Positions 38,417-51,800 of a stretch of 64,000 bases of DNA are shown one piece after another. The translations under genes were made by a program, and so were the position numbers. Each line of letters begins with the position of its first letter. The first letter of the stretch is position 1. The DNA lies in contig JALJCS010000002.1 in the NCBI GenBank assembly GCA_023055355.1, positions 7,898,001-7,962,000 on the forward strand. The letters are read 5' to 3'. Origin of the DNA: Agelaius tricolor. Lineage: Eukaryota; Chordata; Aves; Passeriformes; Icteridae. The notes beneath the pieces are model-generated. The model made no database searches. It was not told the DNA's origin and was given only the letters and a program-made list of their open reading frames with translations.

Positions 38417-38490
38417 TCACAGAATCATGTTTGAGTTGAAAGGAACCTTTTAAAGGTCATCTATTCCAACCCTCCTGCAACGATGCCAAC
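38417..38490 (-). repeat. CR1 LINE tail fragment (reverse orientation)
   Basis: CACAGAATCATGTTTGAGTT and AAGGAACCTTTTAAAGGTCA, then TCCAACCCTCCTGCAA, is the reverse complement of a CR1 3' end. The similarity fades after about 75 bp. Confidence 0.7.
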
Positions 38491-41400
38491 TCTTTTGCAA
38501 AATCTGCTCCTGCACGAGGCCCAGCACTGAGCAAAATCCCTACTGGTGCACCTTGTCCTTGTGCTCCTGGGAGGTGGGTGGATGTTCTCAGTGATGCTCC
38601 CTCCATGCTGTGTCCCTCACTGTAAGTTCATGTCCAGGGAGTGTCCAGGGATCACTCTTGCCTTCCACAGGCACTCTGTGAAAAATCCCTCATGAAAGTG
38701 GGGCTGCAGTGGGGATGGAGAGCTGTGCCAACAAGTGGGCTCTGAACTCACTTCCATACCTAGATCTGGAGCAGGAAGATGATGGGATGGCAAAGGGCTC
38801 TTAGCAGTCAGTGATTTTAATGGAGACCTTATTATTCATGATATGAAATGGAACTGTCACCTGTGTCACATGCTCTCTCTTACAAGGAGGAATCCAGCCA
38901 TGAGGTATTTAGGTACCAACACCAAAACACCTCAGACCTGAATGACCTGCAAATGGAACTTCTGAAGCCCAAAGGGATGTTGTAACTGCCTGAACTCAAC
39001 AAAAAGAGGAAATGCTGGGGGCATTTGACTTTATAAACTGCCTTCAGCTGGCCCATTTCGGCACAAATGCCTCATGCATGGTAATGGATTTCAAATACAC
39101 TAAAGAGCACAGCCACAAAACCAAACAAGCCTTAACATTTGAGCTTATTGGGGAAAACAAGCCTACAATTACCAAAGAAAACTAAGCATGCCTAGCTAAT
39201 TGACTCATCTTAGAACTCTAAGTTTTGTTTCCATGACTGAACCATTGGAATGTAAAGCCTTGCCATCTTTCAGCTAGCATGGTTTCCTTAGATCTCATGG
39301 AATATCTGAAAATCACCAGTCACCTCCTAACATTGTGAGTAGTCTGTTCAGTATAAAGAGGAGAAATGTACAGACAAACATAAATGACAACAACACCTTT
39401 TTTTTTTTTCCCTGATTTAACATTCCTGGAACAAAACGTGAACATCAAATCAATGAATTACAGGCTGTTACACCCTTATTGCTGTATGTTCATCCACCCA
39501 TGAACATTCCATATAAAATTACCTAATAATCAATTTGAAGTACTTTAAAGTAGCTTGTTGTCATCCTAAGTCAGTAACAGAATCAGCAGTCCAGTGTCTA
39601 GAGTTAAGACAGGGGTCTTATCCTCAAAGATATAAGCCAGAAATGGTGTTAAGTCTTTGGTGTTTTAGGTATCATTTAAAACAACATCTGTAGGTGCTGA
39701 GACTCCTTACAGGGAACAGAAATTTCCCTAAGACATGGGAAGACAATTCTAGCCATGTTTTTTTTAGTCATCCATAATGTAACATTCACAACTAGAGAGT
39801 GGCCAGAAGTCATCTAAGACGGCTGGCACTTACTGCTCCCATGAATAACCAGGAAAGCAAGGAAAGGAGGAGATGGTCATACTGGTCTGAGAGGATATCT
39901 TTCCAAAGCAATGAAGCAGCGGCCCATCAGATAAGTCAGCTGAAGGTATCTTGAGTGAGCACTCTCACTTGTGGCTTGTTTGGTTTCCATGGCTCTTGGC
40001 AAGTCACTCATGCTAAAACTGAAGATTTTTAATTTTGTTTTGATGAAACTGTCCCAGTGTTAAACACATGTTTGAAGGGCAGTTTACAGGTTTAAACTAC
40101 AGTGTTTATGAAAGCTTAATGAGGATTATCTTGCAAAAAATGAGGACTTCTGGAGTAAGTTATATAGTGACAAATTAATTTTATATTCTGTTTAACCACA
40201 TGTCAGTAAACTCAAGGCAAGAAAAAAATCTGTTAAGAAACCATACAGAATGTTTAGCTAAGTGTAAGTCATGGGATGTCTGTTTCATGGTACATCTCTG
40301 GCTTTGAGGTGGGCTATATTATGTTCAGCCTATGTAGGTTGTCTGAGATGAAATGCATGTGATGGGCACTTGAATTTGTATGCAAAACACTGCTGTCAGA
40401 CTTTCTGGCAGGGGACTGGCTGATATGGACCAACTGTGGGCTGCTCAAGCCTCAGGGCATAATTTACAGCAACCTGAAGCTCAGCAAATTACTTGAGAAA
40501 GAAAGGGACAAAGGTGCGTACAGCAGCAGTAACCAAAGCAGGGCAGAGCATCCCTGCACCTACAAAGTGCTTTATTTCAGCTGTGGTCCAGAAGCTGGGA
40601 GTTGCATCTGGAGATGTAATGCTACAGGTCAAGAGATCTGAGGCCAGGTACATTGTCTGTATCTGTTTCTGGTTTAGTTTTTGACCCAAGAAGTGACAGG
40701 TAGGCCATGCTGTAGCTTATTAAAGCCCCAATGGGAAACACAGGCACATTTAATACAGTTCATGTTCCAAACCCATGATTATTGTTATTACATGGACATG
40801 CTGCCTCCAAAACCAGGTACCCACATCACCAGCAAACATCCTTTATTGCAAAGAGAAACCAAGTAAGGTCTAAGATGAAAGAGCTACAGGCCACTGGCCA
40901 CCAATTCTTTTCCTAGTGAGGGTTTTTGGCAGATCACAGAGAAGCATCTGCACAGATCCCACAGAAGCTGAGTGTCTGTACTCTGGCTGTATTTGTACCC
41001 AGCCTTTAGCTGGCACCTGCTTGCACCCTCCTGCTGGGAATAGGTTGTGAGAAGATGCCAGAGCGTGCCTGGGTACACTGAGGGGCAAAACTTGTTCTGG
41101 CCCTTTGATGTTTAAACAGCTGTGCTGGATTTGCCAGAGGGTGTCCAAGAGAGATCCCTGAGTAAACAGGCCAGGTGTTATTTATTCCAATTCAGCTGTG
41201 ATAATTCACACCATCTGAAGAGCAGCCTAATACTGCACTGGCAGGTTTCTGAGATGTTTGCTACTGCTTCGAACAGAAGGATCCTTGTGGCAAGGGGAAT
41301 GTGATTTCCCCATCACTGCTGACTCTGGACAAGACAATAAAAGTTACAACACAATTTAAAACAAAAGGAATTAATTCAGAATGAAAATGTAATTGTTAAT

Positions 41401-44393
41401 GCAGCAGTCACAGGCTTGTGCTCATGCAAGATACCCGTGTGTGCTGACGCATTTATAGATGTTGGTTCCAGGCACTAACAGAGGGGATGTACAGAGTTTA
41501 ACCTTCTCTCAGGTCTGGTCACACTCCAAATTTGTTTCTTGTTGTTGCGTAAGCTGTAGAGGCAACTCAAAGAATATCCATTTGGAAACACCCTAGAGGG
41601 AAGGGAAACAGTGTAATTTTCAGGACCACAGTCTTCTACAAAACTGTGATTTCCTACAGTCTTAATGTGAACATTAGATATATCTGCAACTACCTGCTAA
41701 TAGTAGAGTTCCTGCTTCAAATGTGGCTAATCTGCTTTGCCTGGGTAAGTGATGATTCAGTATTTGTCCTCAGATCTCTTGACCTGCAGCTTTACATCCT
41801 CAGAAGCAACTCCCATCTTCTGGGAGTTCTTCTCCCATCTCATGGCTGAATCAGTGCCTACTTTCTTGGTCCTTTCTCCCTGTTGTCCTAAAATGAACTT
41901 ACCAAGTGACACATCTTAATGTTCCTCTTTATGACATATCTGCTGTCATGTCATTCTTACTCTTCAAGATATGCTTCCATCTCTTGCCCTTGGCGTCTTC
42001 AAAACACCTAGAACAGAAAAGACAGATGCAGATCACCCGATTCACCAGGCTGAATTTTCTGTTAAATTGGATACTACCTGGAATTAATCCTGAGCAGAAT
42101 ATGAGCACACCACAAATTGCTCATCAAGTAAATATTTAAGATGTGTATACAGTAAATCTCTGGAGTTTAGTAAAATCAAGACTCAGGGGCATGTGCAACA
42201 GCAATTCCTTACCCACTGCTGCCTTATAAAACTCAGGAAAATGGTAATAAGTTGTGATGGCATTCAAAATTTTGGGGATAGTTTTACTTTGCTGTAAAGC
42301 TATCTGATTCTGTCATCTTTTTTTGCTCATGCTTTAGACAAATATGCTCAAATTAATTACAATAGTTCTACTTTACTGGTAGGTGTCCATTTCAAAGGAG
42401 CTAAAACTAATGCAAAATTTCTTGAGTTCATTAACTACAAACTGTCACCTGATTCTACTGGAAAAAGCTTCAGGCTCTTAAAGCACATGTAAGATGGCAA
42501 TGTTTTGGTTCTAGCTTTGGCTGGTTGGGGTAATTTCACATAGGTAAAAACGATAATGGTACAAGACACGTTGACACCACTACTACACTTATAAAAAGAA
42601 CATACAAATGCACAGTGACACTCCACACAGGGCTTGCACGTAAGACACTCACAAATCTGAAGTCCGGCGCTGCGGGGAGCCGAGGACTCTTAACTCTCAT
42701 CAAGTTCAATGTGAGTTGAGAGTGCTTGGTGGTTCAGGTGCTGGGGCCCTCAGCGAGGCTCTGCACAGCCCTGTCAGAGACAGGAGTAATTTCCCCTTTC
42801 CAGTGTGTGTGCTTCTAATGGCTAGATTAGTACAATTGCCTGATAATCACGAGTAATAGAAACGGCTTTCTGCTACTGAAGTGCTCTTTCTGGAAGTTAA
42901 TAAAGCTCATTCAACATCGCCTACAGTTTTACAACACGCCGTAATGGAATAATGTAATGAGTACAATGTGAGTACCATACAAAAGCCAGTGTAAAGTTAA
43001 AAATGGATCTAGGGTACTGCTGCTTTTGAATATGAGCAGTGCAAGGTATGAATTAGCTCCTTGAGATGGATACAGGAGTTAATCTGTGAACAATGCAGCC
43101 CAGCTCACATTCAAATTCGCTCCCTTTTTTTTTCCCAGATTTGCTTCCTGTCCTTTTCTTCCAGTTGTTTTATATGTGTTCATCCTTGTTAATTCCAAAA
43201 AGGTGATTGTGCTTTTAATTTACACCTTCCAGTTTCCTACTGGAATTTGGTTATTAAAGGGGTTATAAAAACTTCTGTAACAATGTGATAAAAGGACACA
43301 GCAGGAAACCAACTCTACTTAAAAATTGTAGCATGAATCCCAAGTCAATTTGAAACTTCTAGAAATGTGTAGCCCTGTAACTTGTCAGACGTGTCTCCTG
43401 CCATTGTTGGAATACCCAAACAATTCAGAGATAATTTTGCATTGTTTTCACTACGTGCAAACAGAGGAGTACTAAATTTCATTATTCTGGGATCCATCCA
43501 TGTTTGTATGCCTAGTATGACGGGTTTGTTGCTAAAACAGCACATTAACTGTATGTGTAAAGCCTCTAGTCCCTTCTTCTTTCCCTGCATGAGTAAGACA
43601 AACTTGTTTTAGGGAGAAAATGGCTTTGTCTACCTGTAAATGAAGATCTCCTGAAATGCAGTCTCCTAAGAGGTTGATGGTAATGAGTTATGCCAAACCC
43701 TCATTACAGTAGTGGCCTTTTCACCAACTGTATGGCGGATTTTGCAATTAACACACAAAGAATTATTCCTTTCTTGTGTAACAACATTTTAATGTCAGTA
43801 AAAAGTGGTTTTATAGTTCAAGATTACAAATAAAAAAATATTTCATTGTGACCCTTTTGCCATTTGTCCTCAGGCAAGTCTTCAAATTCTAGTTAGGGAA
43901 GAAACACAAGGTGGATGGATGCTCACTCTACGGAAAGCTGAGGGACTCCCTCCCCACTCTGCAATTGCCAGATGTTTTGAATGGAAGATTTTACTGCAAG
44001 TAAAGCCCGGTGAGTTACTCTCTCTCCCATGGCAGGTGAAACCACAGGGGCTTTTACCACCACCAGATCCTTTCAAGCTGAACCAGCTGGAAGGGCACGG
44101 AAGGGCACTGAAAGGAACGAGTCAAGCACCTCTCTAGCTACTGGACTGCATCAAGAAGGCACAACATAAGCAATGGTAAAGTCAGTAAACAAAATTTTAC
44201 TGTAATATTTTGTAACACAGATACTGTATTTCTCTTTGAAGTGTAAAGCTACCGTCTTACACAAGAAAGATGGACAGACCCTTTTCCAAGACTAATATGG
44301 ATACAATAAATATGGAGTTTTACATACTAGATCTGTACACAGAAACTTTGTCCCACAGCCATAAAAATTTACATTTAACAGTGCAACATATAA

Positions 44394-44407
44394 TTTAATC
44401 CTTTATT
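44394..44407 (-). terminator. HIVEP1 candidate polyadenylation signals
   Basis: AATAAA and ATTAAA in tandem on the minus strand, about 340 nt after the stop codon. No other AATAAA on that strand was seen in the next kilobase. Confidence 0.5.
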
Positions 44408-44455
44408 TATCTGACATAGGATGTTTACTAAACACAAGCAACTACCTGGTTTTAA

Positions 44456-44496
44456 TATACATATTTTATATATATATATTTTATATATATATATTC
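44456..44496. repeat. AT-dinucleotide tract in the HIVEP1 3' UTR
   Basis: Two adjacent copies of TTTTATATATATATAT form a 40-bp block of A and T that is self-complementary and could fold in the transcript. Confidence 0.85.
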
Positions 44497-44746
44497 AACA
44501 ATCTGTACAGGTTTCTAAACATAAAACTCCAAAAAGGCACAATCGTCTATACAACATGTACAAAAATGGCTGGAGCTGACAAGAAACAACAATTATTGGT
44601 CAAGAGTTCATGATTGCACGAAGATTAGTAATGGGTTTGTGTCAGAAAAATGTGCTTTAAGGAAAAGAAGGTTTGCAAAGAAACCTGCAAGTGTTATAAA
44701 AAAACCCAAAAAACTCTAAAAATAAAAACACAATTAAAAACAAAAA

Positions 44747-45892
44747 CTAGGTTGCTATTACAAGTCTATCCTCATCGTCACTGCTGCCATCGCTAAACTG
44801 CACCGTATTTTGCCGCTGGGGTGGGGCGGCCGGCCTGGGTACCTGTCTGTCCGGGGTGACAGTTCGGTGGACTGGGGACTTGCTTAACGCGTTGGGACTC
44901 GCCTTGGAGCGGGGCTCTGCTGGGGCAGCCCTCTTCACCTGGAGGGCAGGGAGGTCACGCTTTGGCTTGCTGGGGTTGGCGAGGTCAGTCTTTTCAGGAT
45001 CAGCTTTCCCGGGACCAGCGGGGTTGGTCAGCGCATTGGGCTCAGGCTGGCTCTTCCCGCCGTACCGCTGGCCACCAGCCACTGCCTGAGGAGAAGCATC
45101 CCGGCCGGCCTCGGCTGTGGGGAAGCCAACAGGAGGGGGCTCCAGCTGGACCTCGCCGGCTTTGGAGCCCGCGGTGGGTGCCTCAGAGGCTCCGTGCCCC
45201 TCGGCACTGGCGGGGCTGACAGAGGGGATGAGGGTCGGCAGGGCGATGTTCAGGATCTGCAGGCTGGGAAGGGGTCCCTGCGGGCTGGGGTTGGTGCCCT
45301 GCGGGGCCGCGCCGGCTGTCAGCACCTGGAGGCCCACGGCGTTGAGAGTAATTCCCGGAGGGCGCATCTGCGGGGCAATATTGGTGTTTGCCAGGCCCAG
45401 GATGTTCACTGTCTCCATGCCCAGCGGTGGCAGAGGCTGCAGGTTGGGTGTGCCGAGCCCCTGAATGCCCGGCACGCTCACCTGGCCGATGGGAATGCAG
45501 GGCACCACGCTGTTCACCTCGGCGACTCCCACGGGATTCGCGGTGGTGCCGGAGGCCGTGCCGCCTGTCTCGCCAAGGGCGCTGGTAGTTCTGTGAATCA
45601 CGCTCACAGCTGGGATAGTGAGCTGCACCGGCCCCGCCTGGATGGGAACAAAGGTGGAGTAGGTGGCCAGGCCGGCAGGGACCACCTGGATGCCCCCGAC
45701 GGGCACCATGCCGTAGGGAGCCTTGGCTTGCTGCTGCGAGTGCAGGGGCAGGTGGCTGAAGAGGTGAGTCTGGGGAGCTCTCGGCTCGGCAGCCGGCTTC
45801 TCCTCCGGGATTTCGCTGTAGGGTGACGGCGCTGTCGGTGTCGGCATGCTGTGGTCTGCCAGCGAGGACGGGGAGCTGATGGAGGGCGTGCT
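44747..45892 (-). CDS. HIVEP1: HIVEP1 last coding exon with stop codon
   Basis: A 1,146-nt exon encoding 381 residues and the stop codon TAG (44749-44747). The acceptor is tctcccag. It is rich in Pro, Ser, Ala and Val, with no known fold. Conserved islands are [89 protein letters not shown] and the end EDRLVIAT. The exon is much more GC-rich than its surroundings, which creates long fortuitous open frames on both strands. Confidence 0.96.
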   Translation of the reverse strand, partial: STPSISSPSSLADHSMPTPTAPSPYSEIPEEKPAAEPRAPQTHLFSHLPLHSQQQAKAPYGMVPVGGIQVVPAGLATYSTFVPIQAGPVQLTIPAVSVIHRTTSALGETGGTASGTTANPVGVAEVNSVVPCIPIGQVSVPGIQGLGTPNLQPLPPLGMETVNILGLANTNIAPQMRPPGITLNAVGLQVLTAGAAPQGTNPSPQGPLPSLQILNIALPTLIPSVSPASAEGHGASEAPTAGSKAGEVQLEPPPVGFPTAEAGRDASPQAVAGGQRYGGKSQPEPNALTNPAGPGKADPEKTDLANPSKPKRDLPALQVKRAAPAEPRSKASPNALSKSPVHRTVTPDRQVPRPAAPPQRQNTVQFSDGSSDDEDRLVIAT

Positions 45893-48800
45893 CTGGGAGA
45901 GAACCACACAGGAGTGTTAATGTGGCAGCCACCATGCCCTTCAGTGACATGAAAACATGAGGGAGCTGGGAGTGCTTCCCATGCCCCCTTTTCAGAAAGA
46001 ACAACAACAAAATGGTTCATAGTATATACTGCTCAGCTTAAACAATGAACTGATTTCCTTCCTTTTTTTTCCACCTCCTTCCTCACCCACTAATTGCATT
46101 TTCCTCTGCTAATTACCCTTGCTTAATTTCTCTCAAACACTAGTGCTCAAAAACATTGCTGAATATATTTTGCACGTGTGTTTTAAGTGGTGAGAAGGCT
46201 TTGGAGACCTGTTTTATGTGGAAATTACCTCAGGCAAGAAGGTTAAATAAGCATAAGCTGGCATTTTTGATGCACTGGGTTCCTCTCCTAAAGGCATTAC
46301 AGCCTCCAGCAGGCAGAGGCAGCATCATTGCACATTTGTCATAGGTGCTTCTAGTGAGACAGACAGGGTGTGCAATGACAGGAGATGGCTGACAACTACA
46401 GCTCCTGCAGAAGTGGAGGTGATGGGTGGATACTGGAGTGAGATGTGGGATCCACATCCCATTGCTGCCTCAGCTCACTGTGATTTATTTGGTGCACACA
46501 CCTGGATTTATAATACTATTTTTATCCTCCCTTTTCTTCTCCTACAGCCTGTTACTGACCAAGGCTTGCAATTCCTTTCCTAGAACCTCCTAAAACGAGT
46601 AGTCTGAAAGTGCAATTGCAATCTCATGATTATCTTTTTGTTTTTGGCACATTGATCACACACACACTCTGTTGCAACCTTACTTAGTTTTTACAGTCCT
46701 AACTCTCAAAAATTCCCTAGAGCAGGCAAAAAACTCAACACCAGACAGAAATACTTTTGAAATCTGCTTGTAGAAAATGTATTGGCAAAGGGAGAATATG
46801 ATTAACTGGCTATGCAGTGCCATCCAGTCTAAATGAGAAGATGGGTGTGAGAAAGAAGTCAACATCTTTCTCAGAACTGACACCTCACAAGAGATCCTGA
46901 TAAACTGGTACGGATGCTTTTGAAGGAATGTACAACAGCCTTCCTGAGCTATGAGGACTCCTTTTCTCGATTGCAAGATCTGGGATCCACAGCCATTCAC
47001 AATAGGAACAGACTGCAGATTAACCACTAGAGACACAAGGCTGATGCTTCTTTTGGTCTAGGAAAGGAAAAGAAAATCTGGAAAGGAATTGCTTCCTCAT
47101 ATTACTTACATGCCTTCCTTTTTTTTTTTTAATATATTAATGTAGACAATTATTCAAGCTATATAAATGAACACCATTCAACATTTTTAATTGCATGAAT
47201 ATTTACTTGAGGCTTCAGTGGTTCTATTTAATGAGGGAGTACATTCAGTTAAATGTCTTTCTGGTATCCACCGGCAACAATGGAACCTAAACTCCAAATA
47301 CTAGGACCCTTCCCATTTTAAGGCAGGCATATACAGTGATCAGAGACCACTTCATTTTATTCTCTGTCACACTACAAACTCGCTCCAATTAACATTTGCC
47401 ACATGAACTCACAGTTCCTACAAGCCAGGATGAACCTGTGTCAAACAATACAATGCAGCAATAATTTTTACTGTTTCTCCATGTCAACAGTTTGCTATCT
47501 TAAACAGTGTAAAAAATAAATCTAGTAGAGTAAATTTGTAAGTTTTCAAAGAAAAAAACAAACCACTAAGTACTTAAAACAGATTGAAATTTTTACTTTT
47601 TATGCTTTTGAAATTTTTCTGCTACTTTTTTGTAACTGCATACAGTTAGGTTTAAGCTTGGAGTCGATGATCTCAATATTTTTTTTCCAACCTAAATGAT
47701 TAATTCTTTTTATATAATATTTCTAAATATTGCATTCATCATGGAGAAGGCAGTGCTTTGATTAAACTATTGTACAACTCATTTTTTTGAACATTGCTCT
47801 GAAAAGCTCGAATGCCTTCATGGTCTGTAGCAAGAATTAAAAATTCCAAAAAGTATCTTTAGGATCAGTCTGGTAAGTGACTACCATCCCCATCGCAGTT
47901 CATTAAAGCTGCTGCTGAATGAAAAAGGCTCATCACCTGCCACTTCTCTCTGTGATTTCATGGGCACAGTTTAAAAAAAAAATTGCCAAAATTACTGAAT
48001 GCTCCCACAGACCTGCACACAGACTGACCTCATCTTTCTGCACACTGCTTTGAAAATCCACATGTCTAACACGTGCATGGGCAAAATACATCCTTTTCTG
48101 ATTAAAATATTCTTTCAGCTTGGACAAAAGCTGAGAGCACTGGGAACTCAGGTCTCAGTCCTGTGTTCATCTCTCCTTTTGTTATTGTGCAAGGGCAATC
48201 TTCTAGTTTCCTTGAACATCTGGTGCTCTTTCTAATTCTACTATTAAGCATATTTGGAGGATAGATAAACAACTGCACCATTTTTTTTTAGTGATAAGGC
48301 AAAACACTTTGGGACTAGATTAATTTCCCTTTGGAATTACCAATGATTGTATCATCAGATTTCACAGTGAACTGATTGCTGAATTCTATCACTTTCCCCT
48401 GAAAACATAACAAGCACTGTATGTTCATTCCACGTATTTGTTATTTCCTTCTGATTTGTAATACAATCTACCAGCTCCAAACATCAGCTGAAATGACCAT
48501 ATTACAATTAAACCTTTCAGGAAGATTACAATCAAATTTAAGAATTTGAAAAGCAATCCTCTGACAACATCCTTGTGTCTACAGTCCTATATATTTGTGC
48601 TTGGACTAATTTTAACTCTTCTGAAAGACTCATCACGAAGAATTCTAAGAATGAAGGGAAAGGCAAACATTTTATTCTTTGAAAAATCTCCAAGAAGGTC
48701 TTTTTAGAAGGAGGACTTAAAATCCTACTCTCTCCCTGATTTCAGACACTCCTACCTTTGTAAGAGCTGCAGTTGGTATTAAGGAGTGGCCCAAGGCTGT

Positions 48801-51800
48801 ATGTGGATCAGGGTAATCCACAGACATCTGGCGACCTGGAGATGCAGGAGCAACGTCTGTCAGTGCCGCATCAGCACCGCAGGGACCCACTCCTCTCTCC
48901 TGGGCTTTGTCCTCATGTGCTTCCTGATGGGTGGACTCTGCTGGCGACCTGGAGGTCCTGCTGACCGACTGCACTGTGCTAAGGACGGTCATCTTGGTCA
49001 GCAGTGCTTTTGGGAGACCATCCATGGAGTCCGTGTGAGCCCCGGTGAAGCAGTCTGGAAGCCTGATGTCGTCGTCAGTGCTGGCGGCATCCTGCAGGCC
49101 GTGGCGAGAGGGCTGGTGCTGGGGGCTGGCCGTCACCGAGGGCGTTGTGGATAGCACTGACTCAGCCTGGCTGTCTTCATCATCGTCCTCATTGTCATTT
49201 TCATCTTCATCGCCACCATCAGACTCCTCCACGTCATATCCTGACCGGTCATAGCCAAATCTTTGCTTCTCACCTGCAAAAGTGGAAGAGAAGTTAAGAC
49301 AACGAAGGTCCTGGGCTGACTTGGGAAGGAAGCAGAAGAGAACAACTAAAACCACCAAAAAACCACATGGCACATGTATTTTCCACTCACACCCCACTGC
49401 AGCAAAGCAACAGGGTAGAGTTAAATTTTGGTTTTTATTTTCCAGCTTACATATTTAACTGCACAGCTATATAATATTTCATCTTCTGTTTCTATGTTGT
49501 TTTTAACCTTCTGGATTTGGCTGTTTTCCTTCATGCCACTTGTAACCATTTGCTCAAAGTCACCCTTCACTCTTCTGCTTGGGGAGCAGTGAGCAGATTC
49601 CTGGTTCATTAGGTTCCCAGAGGTATGAGGGGCTGGTCTGTCAACCTTAGCAGTGGGATATTCTCTGGCTGGCTCTGACTCTTAAGTGGGTGTTCTTATA
49701 CCTAATATGAATCATGGCTACAAAGGTTTTTGAAGGATGCAAACAGAAAGACTGGAGGCTGTTAGTCAAGAATCTGTCTCATTAACAAGCAAAAGAGACC
49801 AAAATTAGACCCTACTAGATTTCTTCACTAATGTTTTGAAGGGTATATTAAAAAATTACCTGAGATGTCCTAAGAGCCAAGAAAGCATTAATTGTATCAA
49901 AACTTACCTATGAATCTTTGTTTGCATAAAGAAGCCCTCCTTACAGCCAAACCTCTGTCTAGGGGTAAATTTCTCTACAAAATACAGTTAAACTGCAGCT
50001 TTTCACCTTCTTTTGTATCTAACTTGGAAAGAGAGTTGTCTTTAGTAAAGCGACAGAAAATCCCATCTGCTATGTCTGATTCCAAGCCAGACTGTCTGGG
50101 ATCATTTTATAAAAGACAAAATGCTTTGAATACATTAATATTTTGTATTTGATTAAAGGTCTGTCTCTTAAGCTGTCCAAAAAAACATATCTGCATAAAA
50201 ATCATTTGGCTCTGTAAAACCAAAGATGTCTGGTTAGATAAAATCTCAGAGATAGTGTTCTAGGGAACAGCATCTTACTTACTTACATAGCAACTTACCA
50301 TCAAAATGAACAATTCTGAAAAAAATCAGACCCTTAAAAGAATTTGAATATACTGCCTATACTTTAGGCTGCTAAGTTACCAAAACCAAAACCAACATTT
50401 TGAACTCCATATGAAATAATTGAGCTTAACTGAGCTATCTTTCAGTAAGTTACCCACCGTTATAAGCCTTTAGGGTTTCAAATAAGCAATGCAATTGGGA
50501 ACTAAGAGCTTCTTTGGAAAAATCCCCCTGTAATGACTTTCCCCCTCTTTGCCTACACAATAATTTGTACATTAGCTAAATATGGAAACTAGATTTCCTA
50601 CATTTACTACAGCAGACGTGAACATGTCCGACATCTTATTAAAAATACCCCAAATCCTCCAGGTCATTGGAATGATCCTAACAAAAATATTTAGCAGAAT
50701 TTTAAATAGTCTTAATTTATAATTCTCATCCACAGACAAAGCTGTTAAAAATAGAAAATACATTTTGATGGAAAAATTAATTCATTAACTTCCATTCCAA
50801 AATTATGGCAAGTATGATTGTTAAAGATATTATTAACAACAACATGTGGACTGACTAAATGTTTTTGGTATTTTTTCTCTATAATTCTGTCATTTCTATT
50901 CTTCATATAAACAGTGTTTTTTCAGTAACTTGCAAAGCAAACATATCTAAAATGTTAGAACATCTACATATGTTTGATTTCTGAATGGAAACAACTACCT
51001 CTGCCTTCAACACCAATGACAAACTAGGAGGGTCCCAGTGCCCTGAGCTGGAGGACCATGGTTGTGAGAATGATAAACTCCCAGTCGACTCTGAAGTTGT
51101 GTGGGAACTATTGCTCCAGCTGGATGCCTAAAGTCTGTGGGGTCTGATGGGATTCATCTGAGAATACTTAAAGAACTGCTGATGTCTTTGCAAGGCCTCT
51201 CCTGATTTTTGAGCAGTCCTGGGAATCTGGAGAGGTCCTTGCTGATTGGAAGCTGGCTAACATTGTCCCAGTTTTCAAGAAGGGCAAGAAAGAGGACCCC
51301 AGAAACTACTGACCAGTCAGTCTCATTTCTGTGCCTGGTAAAGTTATGGAGAGGATTATCCCAGGAGGTATTGAAAAACATCTGGACGACAACAGAGCCA
51401 TTGGTTACAGCCAGCACAGCTTCATGGGAGGAGAGTCCTGCTTATCAAACCTGATTTCCTGGTGTGACAAGGTAACCCATGCAGTTGACCAAGGGAAGCC
51501 AGCTGATGTAACCTTTCTGGATTTCAGTAAAGATTTTGATAGTGTCTCTCAGAATTTTCCTGGATAAAATGTCCAGCCCACATCTGGATAAACAACACAT
51601 CATGTGATGGGTGAAAAAATGGCTCACAGGTCAGGCACAAATGGTTACAGTGAGTGGGGCGACATCAGACTGGCGACCTGTCACTAGTGGGGTTCCATAG
51701 GGCCCCATCTGTGGCCCTGTGCTCTTCAAAATCTTCATAAATGACTTGGACACAGGACTGGAAGGGACACTGAGCAAAACTGATACAAAACTGAGAGGAG

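Larger units (their letters stand above)
12269..44379. other. Gene-free interval between HIVEP1 and EDN1
   Basis: About 32 kb with only the repeats, hairpins and CpG patch listed separately. No open frame resembles a known protein. The longest (162 codons at 32,133-32,621; 149 codons at 17,690-18,139, partly CR1) are judged fortuitous. Some AT-rich, high-complexity blocks may be conserved non-coding elements, but this cannot be shown from one sequence. Confidence 0.6.
44380..44746 (-). other. HIVEP1: HIVEP1 3' untranslated region (minimum)
   Basis: Extends from the stop codon to the first poly(A) signals. AATAAA at 44407-44402 and ATTAAA at 44399-44394 on the minus strand are followed by a GTT-rich stretch. 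It contains a long AT-dinucleotide tract. Longer isoforms ending at lower positions cannot be excluded. Confidence 0.5.

Noticed and set aside
45194..45826. 210-codon open frame on the plus strand, and other long frames around it
   Set aside because: Antisense to the GC-rich last exon of HIVEP1, whose minus-strand frame is conserved to the EDRLVIAT end; the others are shadows.
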